From positions 74,779,484 to 74,843,483 of the forward strand of contig NC_071670.1 of NCBI RefSeq assembly GCF_028554725.1: a DNA stretch of 64,000 nt, in the 5' to 3' direction. Made by a program: the position numbers and the translations under genes. Shown here in pieces: positions 21,301 through 35,700 of this stretch; positions within the stretch are counted from its first letter, which is position 1; every line of letters begins with the position of its first letter. This DNA is from Zeugodacus cucurbitae. Taxonomy: Eukaryota; Arthropoda; Insecta; Diptera; Tephritidae. Below the pieces are notes generated by a model that saw only the letters and a program-made list of their open reading frames with translations, ran no database searches and was not told where the DNA came from.

Positions 21301-24300
21301 ATTTGGTTTTTATGGTACTCATATGATTGTCACGCTCCTGGTGAAGCTAGGTTCGCCACAAATGGCTCTAATGGTAGCCAATGGAACCTACTAGGTGCCC
21401 CAAAGCGTTTGAGCCACCACCCGGACGCACCCGCTCCTCAGGAGCGTGTCCAAGCGTGTCAAAGTGAAAAGATCGGTTTTATGGTACTCATATGATTGTC
21501 ACGCTCCTGGTGAAGCTAGGTTCGCCACAAATGGCTCTAATGGTAGCCAATGGAACCTACTAGGTGGCCCAAAGCGTTTGAGCCACCACCCGGACGCACC
21601 CGCTCCTCAGGAGCGTGTCAAAGTGAAAAATTTGGTTTTTATGGTACTCATATGATTGTCACGCTCCTGGTGAAGCTAGGTTCGCCACAAATGGCTCTAA
21701 TGGTAGCCAATGGAACCTACTAGGTGCCCCAAAGCGTTTGAGCCACCACCCGGACGCACCCGCTCCTCAGGAGCGTGTCCAAGCGTGTCAAAGTGAAAAG
21801 ATCGGTTTTATGGTACTCATATGATTGTCACGCTCCTGGTGAAGCTAGGTTCGCCACAAATGGCTCTAATGGTAGCCAATGGAACCTACTAGGTGGCCCA
21901 AAGCGTTTGAGCCACCACCCGGACGCACCCGCTCCTCAGGAGCGTGTCAAAGTGAAAAATTTGGTTTTTATGGTACTCATATGATTGTCACGCTCCTGGT
22001 GAAGCTAGGTTCGCCACAAATGGCTCTAATGGTAGCCAATGGAACCTACTAGGTGCCCCAAAGCGTTTGAGCCACCACCCGGACGCACCCGCTCCTCAGG
22101 AGCGTGTCCAAGCGTGTCAAAGTGAAAAGATCGGTTTTATGGTACTCATATGATTGTCACGCTCCTGGTGAAGCTAGGTTCGCCACAAATGGCTCTAATG
22201 GTAGCCAATGGAACCTACTAGGTGGCCCAAAGCGTTTGAGCCACCACCCGGACGCACCCGCTCCTCAGGAGCGTGTCAAAGTGAAAAATTTGGTTTTTAT
22301 GGTACTCATATGATTGTCACGCTCCTGGTGAAGCTAGGTTCGCCACAAATGGCTCTAATGGTAGCCAATGGAACCTACTAGGTGCCCCAAAGCGTTTGAG
22401 CCACCACCCGGACGCACCCGCTCCTCAGGAGCGTGTCCAAGCGTGTCAAAGTGAAAAGATCGGTTTTATGGTACTCATATGATTGTCACGCTCCTGGTGA
22501 AGCTAGGTTCGCCACAAATGGCTCTAATGGTAGCCAATGGAACCTACTAGGTGGCCCAAAGCGTTTGAGCCACCACCCGGACGCACCCGCTCCTCAGGAG
22601 CGTGTCAAAGTGAAAAATTTGGTTTTTATGGTACTCATATGATTGTCACGCTCCTGGTGAAGCTAGGTTCGCCACAAATGGCTCTAATGGTAGCCAATGG
22701 AACCTACTAGGTGCCCCAAAGCGTTTGAGCCACCACCCGGACGCACCCGCTCCTCAGGAGCGTGTCCAAGCGTGTCAAAGTGAAAAGATCGGTTTTATGG
22801 TACTCATATGATTGTCACGCTCCTGGTGAAGCTAGGTTCGCCACAAATGGCTCTAATGGTAGCCAATGGAACCTACTAGGTGGCCCAAAGCGTTTGAGCC
22901 ACCACCCGGACGCACCCGCTCCTCAGGAGCGTGTCAAAGTGAAAAATTTGGTTTTTATGGTACTCATATGATTGTCACGCTCCTGGTGAAGCTAGGTTCG
23001 CCACAAATGGCTCTAATGGTAGCCAATGGAACCTACTAGGTGCCCCAAAGCGTTTGAGCCACCACCCGGACGCACCCGCTCCTCAGGAGCGTGTCCAAGC
23101 GTGTCAAAGTGAAAAGATCGGTTTTATGGTACTCATATGATTGTCACGCTCCTGGTGAAGCTAGGTTCGCCACAAATGGCTCTAATGGTAGCCAATGGAA
23201 CCTACTAGGTGGCCCAAAGCGTTTGAGCCACCACCCGGACGCACCCGCTCCTCAGGAGCGTGTCAAAGTGAAAAATTTGGTTTTTATGGTACTCATATGA
23301 TTGTCACGCTCCTGGTGAAGCTAGGTTCGCCACAAATGGCTCTAATGGTAGCCAATGGAACCTACTAGGTGCCCCAAAGCGTTTGAGCCACCACCCGGAC
23401 GCACCCGCTCCTCAGGAGCGTGTCCAAGCGTGTCAAAGTGAAAAGATCGGTTTTATGGTACTCATATGATTGTCACGCTCCTGGTGAAGCTAGGTTCGCC
23501 ACAAATGGCTCTAATGGTAGCCAATGGAACCTACTAGGTGGCCCAAAGCGTTTGAGCCACCACCCGGACGCACCCGCTCCTCAGGAGCGTGTCAAAGTGA
23601 AAAATTTGGTTTTTATGGTACTCATATGATTGTCACGCTCCTGGTGAAGCTAGGTTCGCCACAAATGGCTCTAATGGTAGCCAATGGAACCTACTAGGTG
23701 CCCCAAAGCGTTTGAGCCACCACCCGGACGCACCCGCTCCTCAGGAGCGTGTCCAAGCGTGTCAAAGTGAAAAGATCGGTTTTATGGTACTCATATGATT
23801 GTCACGCTCCTGGTGAAGCTAGGTTCGCCACAAATGGCTCTAATGGTAGCCAATGGAACCTACTAGGTGGCCCAAAGCGTTTGAGCCACCACCCGGACGC
23901 ACCCGCTCCTCAGGAGCGTGTCAAAGTGAAAAATTTGGTTTTTATGGTACTCATATGATTGTCACGCTCCTGGTGAAGCTAGGTTCGCCACAAATGGCTC
24001 TAATGGTAGCCAATGGAACCTACTAGGTGCCCCAAAGCGTTTGAGCCACCACCCGGACGCACCCGCTCCTCAGGAGCGTGTCCAAGCGTGTCAAAGTGAA
24101 AAGATCGGTTTTATGGTACTCATATGATTGTCACGCTCCTGGTGAAGCTAGGTTCGCCACAAATGGCTCTAATGGTAGCCAATGGAACCTACTAGGTGGC
24201 CCAAAGCGTTTGAGCCACCACCCGGACGCACCCGCTCCTCAGGAGCGTGTCAAAGTGAAAAATTTGGTTTTTATGGTACTCATATGATTGTCACGCTCCT

Positions 24301-27300
24301 GGTGAAGCTAGGTTCGCCACAAATGGCTCTAATGGTAGCCAATGGAACCTACTAGGTGCCCCAAAGCGTTTGAGCCACCACCCGGACGCACCCGCTCCTC
24401 AGGAGCGTGTCCAAGCGTGTCAAAGTGAAAAGATCGGTTTTATGGTACTCATATGATTGTCACGCTCCTGGTGAAGCTAGGTTCGCCACAAATGGCTCTA
24501 ATGGTAGCCAATGGAACCTACTAGGTGGCCCAAAGCGTTTGAGCCACCACCCGGACGCACCCGCTCCTCAGGAGCGTGTCAAAGTGAAAAATTTGGTTTT
24601 TATGGTACTCATATGATTGTCACGCTCCTGGTGAAGCTAGGTTCGCCACAAATGGCTCTAATGGTAGCCAATGGAACCTACTAGGTGCCCCAAAGCGTTT
24701 GAGCCACCACCCGGACGCACCCGCTCCTCAGGAGCGTGTCCAAGCGTGTCAAAGTGAAAAGATCGGTTTTATGGTACTCATATGATTGTCACGCTCCTGG
24801 TGAAGCTAGGTTCGCCACAAATGGCTCTAATGGTAGCCAATGGAACCTACTAGGTGGCCCAAAGCGTTTGAGCCACCACCCGGACGCACCCGCTCCTCAG
24901 GAGCGTGTCAAAGTGAAAAATTTGGTTTTTATGGTACTCATATGATTGTCACGCTCCTGGTGAAGCTAGGTTCGCCACAAATGGCTCTAATGGTAGCCAA
25001 TGGAACCTACTAGGTGCCCCAAAGCGTTTGAGCCACCACCCGGACGCACCCGCTCCTCAGGAGCGTGTCCAAGCGTGTCAAAGTGAAAAGATCGGTTTTA
25101 TGGTACTCATATGATTGTCACGCTCCTGGTGAAGCTAGGTTCGCCACAAATGGCTCTAATGGTAGCCAATGGAACCTACTAGGTGGCCCAAAGCGTTTGA
25201 GCCACCACCCGGACGCACCCGCTCCTCAGGAGCGTGTCAAAGTGAAAAATTTGGTTTTTATGGTACTCATATGATTGTCACGCTCCTGGTGAAGCTAGGT
25301 TCGCCACAAATGGCTCTAATGGTAGCCAATGGAACCTACTAGGTGCCCCAAAGCGTTTGAGCCACCACCCGGACGCACCCGCTCCTCAGGAGCGTGTCCA
25401 AGCGTGTCAAAGTGAAAAGATCGGTTTTATGGTACTCATATGATTGTCACGCTCCTGGTGAAGCTAGGTTCGCCACAAATGGCTCTAATGGTAGCCAATG
25501 GAACCTACTAGGTGGCCCAAAGCGTTTGAGCCACCACCCGGACGCACCCGCTCCTCAGGAGCGTGTCAAAGTGAAAAATTTGGTTTTTATGGTACTCATA
25601 TGATTGTCACGCTCCTGGTGAAGCTAGGTTCGCCACAAATGGCTCTAATGGTAGCCAATGGAACCTACTAGGTGCCCCAAAGCGTTTGAGCCACCACCCG
25701 GACGCACCCGCTCCTCAGGAGCGTGTCCAAGCGTGTCAAAGTGAAAAGATCGGTTTTATGGTACTCATATGATTGTCACGCTCCTGGTGAAGCTAGGTTC
25801 GCCACAAATGGCTCTAATGGTAGCCAATGGAACCTACTAGGTGGCCCAAAGCGTTTGAGCCACCACCCGGACGCACCCGCTCCTCAGGAGCGTGTCAAAG
25901 TGAAAAATTTGGTTTTTATGGTACTCATATGATTGTCACGCTCCTGGTGAAGCTAGGTTCGCCACAAATGGCTCTAATGGTAGCCAATGGAACCTACTAG
26001 GTGCCCCAAAGCGTTTGAGCCACCACCCGGACGCACCCGCTCCTCAGGAGCGTGTCCAAGCGTGTCAAAGTGAAAAGATCGGTTTTATGGTACTCATATG
26101 ATTGTCACGCTCCTGGTGAAGCTAGGTTCGCCACAAATGGCTCTAATGGTAGCCAATGGAACCTACTAGGTGGCCCAAAGCGTTTGAGCCACCACCCGGA
26201 CGCACCCGCTCCTCAGGAGCGTGTCAAAGTGAAAAATTTGGTTTTTATGGTACTCATATGATTGTCACGCTCCTGGTGAAGCTAGGTTCGCCACAAATGG
26301 CTCTAATGGTAGCCAATGGAACCTACTAGGTGCCCCAAAGCGTTTGAGCCACCACCCGGACGCACCCGCTCCTCAGGAGCGTGTCCAAGCGTGTCAAAGT
26401 GAAAAGATCGGTTTTATGGTACTCATATGATTGTCACGCTCCTGGTGAAGCTAGGTTCGCCACAAATGGCTCTAATGGTAGCCAATGGAACCTACTAGGT
26501 GGCCCAAAGCGTTTGAGCCACCACCCGGACGCACCCGCTCCTCAGGAGCGTGTCAAAGTGAAAAATTTGGTTTTTATGGTACTCATATGATTGTCACGCT
26601 CCTGGTGAAGCTAGGTTCGCCACAAATGGCTCTAATGGTAGCCAATGGAACCTACTAGGTGCCCCAAAGCGTTTGAGCCACCACCCGGACGCACCCGCTC
26701 CTCAGGAGCGTGTCCAAGCGTGTCAAAGTGAAAAGATCGGTTTTATGGTACTCATATGATTGTCACGCTCCTGGTGAAGCTAGGTTCGCCACAAATGGCT
26801 CTAATGGTAGCCAATGGAACCTACTAGGTGGCCCAAAGCGTTTGAGCCACCACCCGGACGCACCCGCTCCTCAGGAGCGTGTCAAAGTGAAAAATTTGGT
26901 TTTTATGGTACTCATATGATTGTCACGCTCCTGGTGAAGCTAGGTTCGCCACAAATGGCTCTAATGGTAGCCAATGGAACCTACTAGGTGCCCCAAAGCG
27001 TTTGAGCCACCACCCGGACGCACCCGCTCCTCAGGAGCGTGTCCAAGCGTGTCAAAGTGAAAAGATCGGTTTTATGGTACTCATATGATTGTCACGCTCC
27101 TGGTGAAGCTAGGTTCGCCACAAATGGCTCTAATGGTAGCCAATGGAACCTACTAGGTGGCCCAAAGCGTTTGAGCCACCACCCGGACGCACCCGCTCCT
27201 CAGGAGCGTGTCAAAGTGAAAAATTTGGTTTTTATGGTACTCATATGATTGTCACGCTCCTGGTGAAGCTAGGTTCGCCACAAATGGCTCTAATGGTAGC

Positions 27301-30300
27301 CAATGGAACCTACTAGGTGCCCCAAAGCGTTTGAGCCACCACCCGGACGCACCCGCTCCTCAGGAGCGTGTCCAAGCGTGTCAAAGTGAAAAGATCGGTT
27401 TTATGGTACTCATATGATTGTCACGCTCCTGGTGAAGCTAGGTTCGCCACAAATGGCTCTAATGGTAGCCAATGGAACCTACTAGGTGGCCCAAAGCGTT
27501 TGAGCCACCACCCGGACGCACCCGCTCCTCAGGAGCGTGTCAAAGTGAAAAATTTGGTTTTTATGGTACTCATATGATTGTCACGCTCCTGGTGAAGCTA
27601 GGTTCGCCACAAATGGCTCTAATGGTAGCCAATGGAACCTACTAGGTGCCCCAAAGCGTTTGAGCCACCACCCGGACGCACCCGCTCCTCAGGAGCGTGT
27701 CCAAGCGTGTCAAAGTGAAAAGATCGGTTTTATGGTACTCATATGATTGTCACGCTCCTGGTGAAGCTAGGTTCGCCACAAATGGCTCTAATGGTAGCCA
27801 ATGGAACCTACTAGGTGGCCCAAAGCGTTTGAGCCACCACCCGGACGCACCCGCTCCTCAGGAGCGTGTCAAAGTGAAAAATTTGGTTTTTATGGTACTC
27901 ATATGATTGTCACGCTCCTGGTGAAGCTAGGTTCGCCACAAATGGCTCTAATGGTAGCCAATGGAACCTACTAGGTGCCCCAAAGCGTTTGAGCCACCAC
28001 CCGGACGCACCCGCTCCTCAGGAGCGTGTCCAAGCGTGTCAAAGTGAAAAGATCGGTTTTATGGTACTCATATGATTGTCACGCTCCTGGTGAAGCTAGG
28101 TTCGCCACAAATGGCTCTAATGGTAGCCAATGGAACCTACTAGGTGGCCCAAAGCGTTTGAGCCACCACCCGGACGCACCCGCTCCTCAGGAGCGTGTCA
28201 AAGTGAAAAATTTGGTTTTTATGGTACTCATATGATTGTCACGCTCCTGGTGAAGCTAGGTTCGCCACAAATGGCTCTAATGGTAGCCAATGGAACCTAC
28301 TAGGTGCCCCAAAGCGTTTGAGCCACCACCCGGACGCACCCGCTCCTCAGGAGCGTGTCCAAGCGTGTCAAAGTGAAAAGATCGGTTTTATGGTACTCAT
28401 ATGATTGTCACGCTCCTGGTGAAGCTAGGTTCGCCACAAATGGCTCTAATGGTAGCCAATGGAACCTACTAGGTGGCCCAAAGCGTTTGAGCCACCACCC
28501 GGACGCACCCGCTCCTCAGGAGCGTGTCAAAGTGAAAAATTTGGTTTTTATGGTACTCATATGATTGTCACGCTCCTGGTGAAGCTAGGTTCGCCACAAA
28601 TGGCTCTAATGGTAGCCAATGGAACCTACTAGGTGCCCCAAAGCGTTTGAGCCACCACCCGGACGCACCCGCTCCTCAGGAGCGTGTCCAAGCGTGTCAA
28701 AGTGAAAAGATCGGTTTTATGGTACTCATATGATTGTCACGCTCCTGGTGAAGCTAGGTTCGCCACAAATGGCTCTAATGGTAGCCAATGGAACCTACTA
28801 GGTGGCCCAAAGCGTTTGAGCCACCACCCGGACGCACCCGCTCCTCAGGAGCGTGTCAAAGTGAAAAATTTGGTTTTTATGGTACTCATATGATTGTCAC
28901 GCTCCTGGTGAAGCTAGGTTCGCCACAAATGGCTCTAATGGTAGCCAATGGAACCTACTAGGTGCCCCAAAGCGTTTGAGCCACCACCCGGACGCACCCG
29001 CTCCTCAGGAGCGTGTCCAAGCGTGTCAAAGTGAAAAGATCGGTTTTATGGTACTCATATGATTGTCACGCTCCTGGTGAAGCTAGGTTCGCCACAAATG
29101 GCTCTAATGGTAGCCAATGGAACCTACTAGGTGGCCCAAAGCGTTTGAGCCACCACCCGGACGCACCCGCTCCTCAGGAGCGTGTCAAAGTGAAAAATTT
29201 GGTTTTTATGGTACTCATATGATTGTCACGCTCCTGGTGAAGCTAGGTTCGCCACAAATGGCTCTAATGGTAGCCAATGGAACCTACTAGGTGCCCCAAA
29301 GCGTTTGAGCCACCACCCGGACGCACCCGCTCCTCAGGAGCGTGTCCAAGCGTGTCAAAGTGAAAAGATCGGTTTTATGGTACTCATATGATTGTCACGC
29401 TCCTGGTGAAGCTAGGTTCGCCACAAATGGCTCTAATGGTAGCCAATGGAACCTACTAGGTGGCCCAAAGCGTTTGAGCCACCACCCGGACGCACCCGCT
29501 CCTCAGGAGCGTGTCAAAGTGAAAAATTTGGTTTTTATGGTACTCATATGATTGTCACGCTCCTGGTGAAGCTAGGTTCGCCACAAATGGCTCTAATGGT
29601 AGCCAATGGAACCTACTAGGTGCCCCAAAGCGTTTGAGCCACCACCCGGACGCACCCGCTCCTCAGGAGCGTGTCCAAGCGTGTCAAAGTGAAAAGATCG
29701 GTTTTATGGTACTCATATGATTGTCACGCTCCTGGTGAAGCTAGGTTCGCCACAAATGGCTCTAATGGTAGCCAATGGAACCTACTAGGTGGCCCAAAGC
29801 GTTTGAGCCACCACCCGGACGCACCCGCTCCTCAGGAGCGTGTCAAAGTGAAAAATTTGGTTTTTATGGTACTCATATGATTGTCACGCTCCTGGTGAAG
29901 CTAGGTTCGCCACAAATGGCTCTAATGGTAGCCAATGGAACCTACTAGGTGCCCCAAAGCGTTTGAGCCACCACCCGGACGCACCCGCTCCTCAGGAGCG
30001 TGTCCAAGCGTGTCAAAGTGAAAAGATCGGTTTTATGGTACTCATATGATTGTCACGCTCCTGGTGAAGCTAGGTTCGCCACAAATGGCTCTAATGGTAG
30101 CCAATGGAACCTACTAGGTGGCCCAAAGCGTTTGAGCCACCACCCGGACGCACCCGCTCCTCAGGAGCGTGTCAAAGTGAAAAATTTGGTTTTTATGGTA
30201 CTCATATGATTGTCACGCTCCTGGTGAAGCTAGGTTCGCCACAAATGGCTCTAATGGTAGCCAATGGAACCTACTAGGTGCCCCAAAGCGTTTGAGCCAC

Positions 30301-32769
30301 CACCCGGACGCACCCGCTCCTCAGGAGCGTGTCCAAGCGTGTCAAAGTGAAAAGATCGGTTTTATGGTACTCATATGATTGTCACGCTCCTGGTGAAGCT
30401 AGGTTCGCCACAAATGGCTCTAATGGTAGCCAATGGAACCTACTAGGTGGCCCAAAGCGTTTGAGCCACCACCCGGACGCACCCGCTCCTCAGGAGCGTG
30501 TCAAAGTGAAAAATTTGGTTTTTATGGTACTCATATGATTGTCACGCTCCTGGTGAAGCTAGGTTCGCCACAAATGGCTCTAATGGTAGCCAATGGAACC
30601 TACTAGGTGCCCCAAAGCGTTTGAGCCACCACCCGGACGCACCCGCTCCTCAGGAGCGTGTCCAAGCGTGTCAAAGTGAAAAGATCGGTTTTATGGTACT
30701 CATATGATTGTCACGCTCCTGGTGAAGCTAGGTTCGCCACAAATGGCTCTAATGGTAGCCAATGGAACCTACTAGGTGGCCCAAAGCGTTTGAGCCACCA
30801 CCCGGACGCACCCGCTCCTCAGGAGCGTGTCAAAGTGAAAAATTTGGTTTTTATGGTACTCATATGATTGTCACGCTCCTGGTGAAGCTAGGTTCGCCAC
30901 AAATGGCTCTAATGGTAGCCAATGGAACCTACTAGGTGCCCCAAAGCGTTTGAGCCACCACCCGGACGCACCCGCTCCTCAGGAGCGTGTCCAAGCGTGT
31001 CAAAGTGAAAAGATCGGTTTTATGGTACTCATATGATTGTCACGCTCCTGGTGAAGCTAGGTTCGCCACAAATGGCTCTAATGGTAGCCAATGGAACCTA
31101 CTAGGTGGCCCAAAGCGTTTGAGCCACCACCCGGACGCACCCGCTCCTCAGGAGCGTGTCAAAGTGAAAAATTTGGTTTTTATGGTACTCATATGATTGT
31201 CACGCTCCTGGTGAAGCTAGGTTCGCCACAAATGGCTCTAATGGTAGCCAATGGAACCTACTAGGTGCCCCAAAGCGTTTGAGCCACCACCCGGACGCAC
31301 CCGCTCCTCAGGAGCGTGTCCAAGCGTGTCAAAGTGAAAAGATCGGTTTTATGGTACTCATATGATTGTCACGCTCCTGGTGAAGCTAGGTTCGCCACAA
31401 ATGGCTCTAATGGTAGCCAATGGAACCTACTAGGTGGCCCAAAGCGTTTGAGCCACCACCCGGACGCACCCGCTCCTCAGGAGCGTGTCAAAGTGAAAAA
31501 TTTGGTTTTTATGGTACTCATATGATTGTCACGCTCCTGGTGAAGCTAGGTTCGCCACAAATGGCTCTAATGGTAGCCAATGGAACCTACTAGGTGCCCC
31601 AAAGCGTTTGAGCCACCACCCGGACGCACCCGCTCCTCAGGAGCGTGTCCAAGCGTGTCAAAGTGAAAAGATCGGTTTTATGGTACTCATATGATTGTCA
31701 CGCTCCTGGTGAAGCTAGGTTCGCCACAAATGGCTCTAATGGTAGCCAATGGAACCTACTAGGTGGCCCAAAGCGTTTGAGCCACCACCCGGACGCACCC
31801 GCTCCTCAGGAGCGTGTCAAAGTGAAAAATTTGGTTTTTATGGTACTCATATGATTGTCACGCTCCTGGTGAAGCTAGGTTCGCCACAAATGGCTCTAAT
31901 GGTAGCCAATGGAACCTACTAGGTGCCCCAAAGCGTTTGAGCCACCACCCGGACGCACCCGCTCCTCAGGAGCGTGTCCAAGCGTGTCAAAGTGAAAAGA
32001 TCGGTTTTATGGTACTCATATGATTGTCACGCTCCTGGTGAAGCTAGGTTCGCCACAAATGGCTCTAATGGTAGCCAATGGAACCTACTAGGTGGCCCAA
32101 AGCGTTTGAGCCACCACCCGGACGCACCCGCTCCTCAGGAGCGTGTCAAAGTGAAAAATTTGGTTTTTATGGTACTCATATGATTGTCACGCTCCTGGTG
32201 AAGCTAGGTTCGCCACAAATGGCTCTAATGGTAGCCAATGGAACCTACTAGGTGCCCCAAAGCGTTTGAGCCACCACCCGGACGCACCCGCTCCTCAGGA
32301 GCGTGTCCAAGCGTGTCAAAGTGAAAAGATCGGTTTTATGGTACTCATATGATTGTCACGCTCCTGGTGAAGCTAGGTTCGCCACAAATGGCTCTAATGG
32401 TAGCCAATGGAACCTACTAGGTGGCCCAAAGCGTTTGAGCCACCACCCGGACGCACCCGCTCCTCAGGAGCGTGTCAAAGTGAAAAATTTGGTTTTTATG
32501 GTACTCATATGATTGTCACGCTCCTGGTGAAGCTAGGTTCGCCACAAATGGCTCTAATGGTAGCCAATGGAACCTACTAGGTGCCCCAAAGCGTTTGAGC
32601 CACCACCCGGACGCACCCGCTCCTCAGGAGCGTGTCCAAGCGTGTCAAAGTGAAAAGATCGGTTTTATGGTACTCATATGATTGTCACGCTCCTGGTGAA
32701 GCTAGGTTCGCCACAAATGGCTCTAATGGTAGCCAATGGAACCTACTAGGTGGCCCAAAGCGTTTGAGC

Positions 32770-35700
32770 CACCACCCGGACGCACCCGCTCCTCAGGAGC
32801 GTGTCAAAGTGAAAAATTTGGTTTTTATGGTACTCATATGATTGTCACGCTCCTGGTGAAGCTAGGTTCGCCACAAATGGCTCTAATGGTAGCCAATGGA
32901 ACCTACTAGGTGGCCCAAAGCGTTTGAGCCACCACCCGGACGCACCCGCTCCTCAGGAGCGTGTCCAAGCGTGTCAAAGTGAAAAGATCGGTTTTATGGT
33001 ACTCATATGATTGTCACGCTCCTGGTGAAGCTAGGTTCGCCAAAAATGGCTCTAATGGTAGCCAATGGAACCTACTAGGTGGCCCAAAGCGTTTGAGCCA
33101 CCACCCGGACGCACCCGCTCCTCAGGAGCGTGTCAAAGTGAAAAATTTGGTTTTTATGGTACTCATATGATTGTCACGCTCCTGGTGAAGCTAGGTTCGC
33201 CACAAATGGCTCTAATGGTAGCCAATGGAACCTACTAGGTGGCCCAAAGCGTTTGAGCCACCACCCGGACGCACCCGCTCCTCAGGAGCGTGTCCAAGCG
33301 TGTCAAAGTGAAAAGATCGGTTTTATGGTACTCATATGATTGTCACGCTCCTGGTGAAGCTAGGTTCGCCAAAAATGGCTCTAATGGTAGCCAATGGAAC
33401 CTACTAGGTGGCCCAAAGCGTTTGAGCCACCACCCGGACGCACCCGCTCCTCAGGAGCGTGTCAAAGTGAAAAATTTGGTTTTTATGGTACTCATATGAT
33501 TGTCACGCTCCTGGTGAAGCTAGGTTCGCCACAAATGGCTCTAATGGTAGCCAATGGAACCTACTAGGTGGCCCAAAGCGTTTGAGCCACCACCCGGACG
33601 CACCCGCTCCTCAGGAGCGTGTCCAAGCGTGTCAAAGTGAAAAGATCGGTTTTATGGTACTCATATGATTGTCACGCTCCTGGTGAAGCTAGGTTCGCCA
33701 AAAATGGCTCTAATGGTAGCCAATGGAACCTACTAGGTGGCCCAAAGCGTTTGAGCCACCACCCGGACGCACCCGCTCCTCAGGAGCGTGTCAAAGTGAA
33801 AAATTTGGTTTTTATGGTACTCATATGATTGTCACGCTCCTGGTGAAGCTAGGTTCGCCACAAATGGCTCTAATGGTAGCCAATGGAACCTACTAGGTGG
33901 CCCAAAGCGTTTGAGCCACCACCCGGACGCACCCGCTCCTCAGGAGCGTGTCCAAGCGTGTCAAAGTGAAAAGATCGGTTTTATGGTACTCATATGATTG
34001 TCACGCTCCTGGTGAAGCTAGGTTCGCCAAAAATGGCTCTAATGGTAGCCAATGGAACCTACTAGGTGGCCCAAAGCGTTTGAGCCACCACCCGGACGCA
34101 CCCGCTCCTCAGGAGCGTGTCAAAGTGAAAAATTTGGTTTTTATGGTACTCATATGATTGTCACGCTCCTGGTGAAGCTAGGTTCGCCACAAATGGCTCT
34201 AATGGTAGCCAATGGAACCTACTAGGTGGCCCAAAGCGTTTGAGCCACCACCCGGACGCACCCGCTCCTCAGGAGCGTGTCCAAGCGTGTCAAAGTGAAA
34301 AGATCGGTTTTATGGTACTCATATGATTGTCACGCTCCTGGTGAAGCTAGGTTCGCCAAAAATGGCTCTAATGGTAGCCAATGGAACCTACTAGGTGGCC
34401 CAAAGCGTTTGAGCCACCACCCGGACGCACCCGCTCCTCAGGAGCGTGTCAAAGTGAAAAATTTGGTTTTTATGGTACTCATATGATTGTCACGCTCCTG
34501 GTGAAGCTAGGTTCGCCACAAATGGCTCTAATGGTAGCCAATGGAACCTACTAGGTGGCCCAAAGCGTTTGAGCCACCACCCGGACGCACCCGCTCCTCA
34601 GGAGCGTGTCCAAGCGTGTCAAAGTGAAAAGATCGGTTTTATGGTACTCATATGATTGTCACGCTCCTGGTGAAGCTAGGTTCGCCAAAAATGGCTCTAA
34701 TGGTAGCCAATGGAACCTACTAGGTGGCCCAAAGCGTTTGAGCCACCACCCGGACGCACCCGCTCCTCAGGAGCGTGTCAAAGTGAAAAATTTGGTTTTT
34801 ATGGTACTCATATGATTGTCACGCTCCTGGTGAAGCTAGGTTCGCCACAAATGGCTCTAATGGTAGCCAATGGAACCTACTAGGTGGCCCAAAGCGTTTG
34901 AGCCACCACCCGGACGCACCCGCTCCTCAGGAGCGTGTCCAAGCGTGTCAAAGTGAAAAGATCGGTTTTATGGTACTCATATGATTGTCACGCTCCTGGT
35001 GAAGCTAGGTTCGCCAAAAATGGCTCTAATGGTAGCCAATGGAACCTACTAGGTGGCCCAAAGCGTTTGAGCCACCACCCGGACGCACCCGCTCCTCAGG
35101 AGCGTGTCAAAGTGAAAAATTTGGTTTTTATGGTACTCATATGATTGTCACGCTCCTGGTGAAGCTAGGTTCGCCACAAATGGCTCTAATGGTAGCCAAT
35201 GGAACCTACTAGGTGGCCCAAAGCGTTTGAGCCACCACCCGGACGCACCCGCTCCTCAGGAGCGTGTCCAAGCGTGTCAAAGTGAAAAGATCGGTTTTAT
35301 GGTACTCATATGATTGTCACGCTCCTGGTGAAGCTAGGTTCGCCAAAAATGGCTCTAATGGTAGCCAATGGAACCTACTAGGTGGCCCAAAGCGTTTGAG
35401 CCACCACCCGGACGCACCCGCTCCTCAGGAGCGTGTCAAAGTGAAAAATTTGGTTTTTATGGTACTCATATGATTGTCACGCTCCTGGTGAAGCTAGGTT
35501 CGCCACAAATGGCTCTAATGGTAGCCAATGGAACCTACTAGGTGGCCCAAAGCGTTTGAGCCACCACCCGGACGCACCCGCTCCTCAGGAGCGTGTCCAA
35601 GCGTGTCAAAGTGAAAAGATCGGTTTTATGGTACTCATATGATTGTCACGCTCCTGGTGAAGCTAGGTTCGCCAAAAATGGCTCTAATGGTAGCCAATGG

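Larger units (their letters stand above)
7277..32769 (+). repeat. HOR-I: homogeneous 329-bp B-A dimer array (78 B, 77 A)
   Basis: Strict alternation of B (169 bp, gccacaaatgg, gtggccc) and A (160 bp, ending gtgcccc). The array length of 25,493 bp equals 77 dimers plus one B, minus 10 bp for the short unit at 8264 and plus 1 bp at 15179. Variation noticed is limited to that short unit, the extra A at 15179 and a C for A at 11160. Such uniformity over 25 kb implies very recent amplification or strong homogenisation. Both monomer lengths leave remainder 1 on division by 3, so any reading frame rotates at every monomer; the repeated 69-residue open frames are not genes. Confidence 0.95.
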
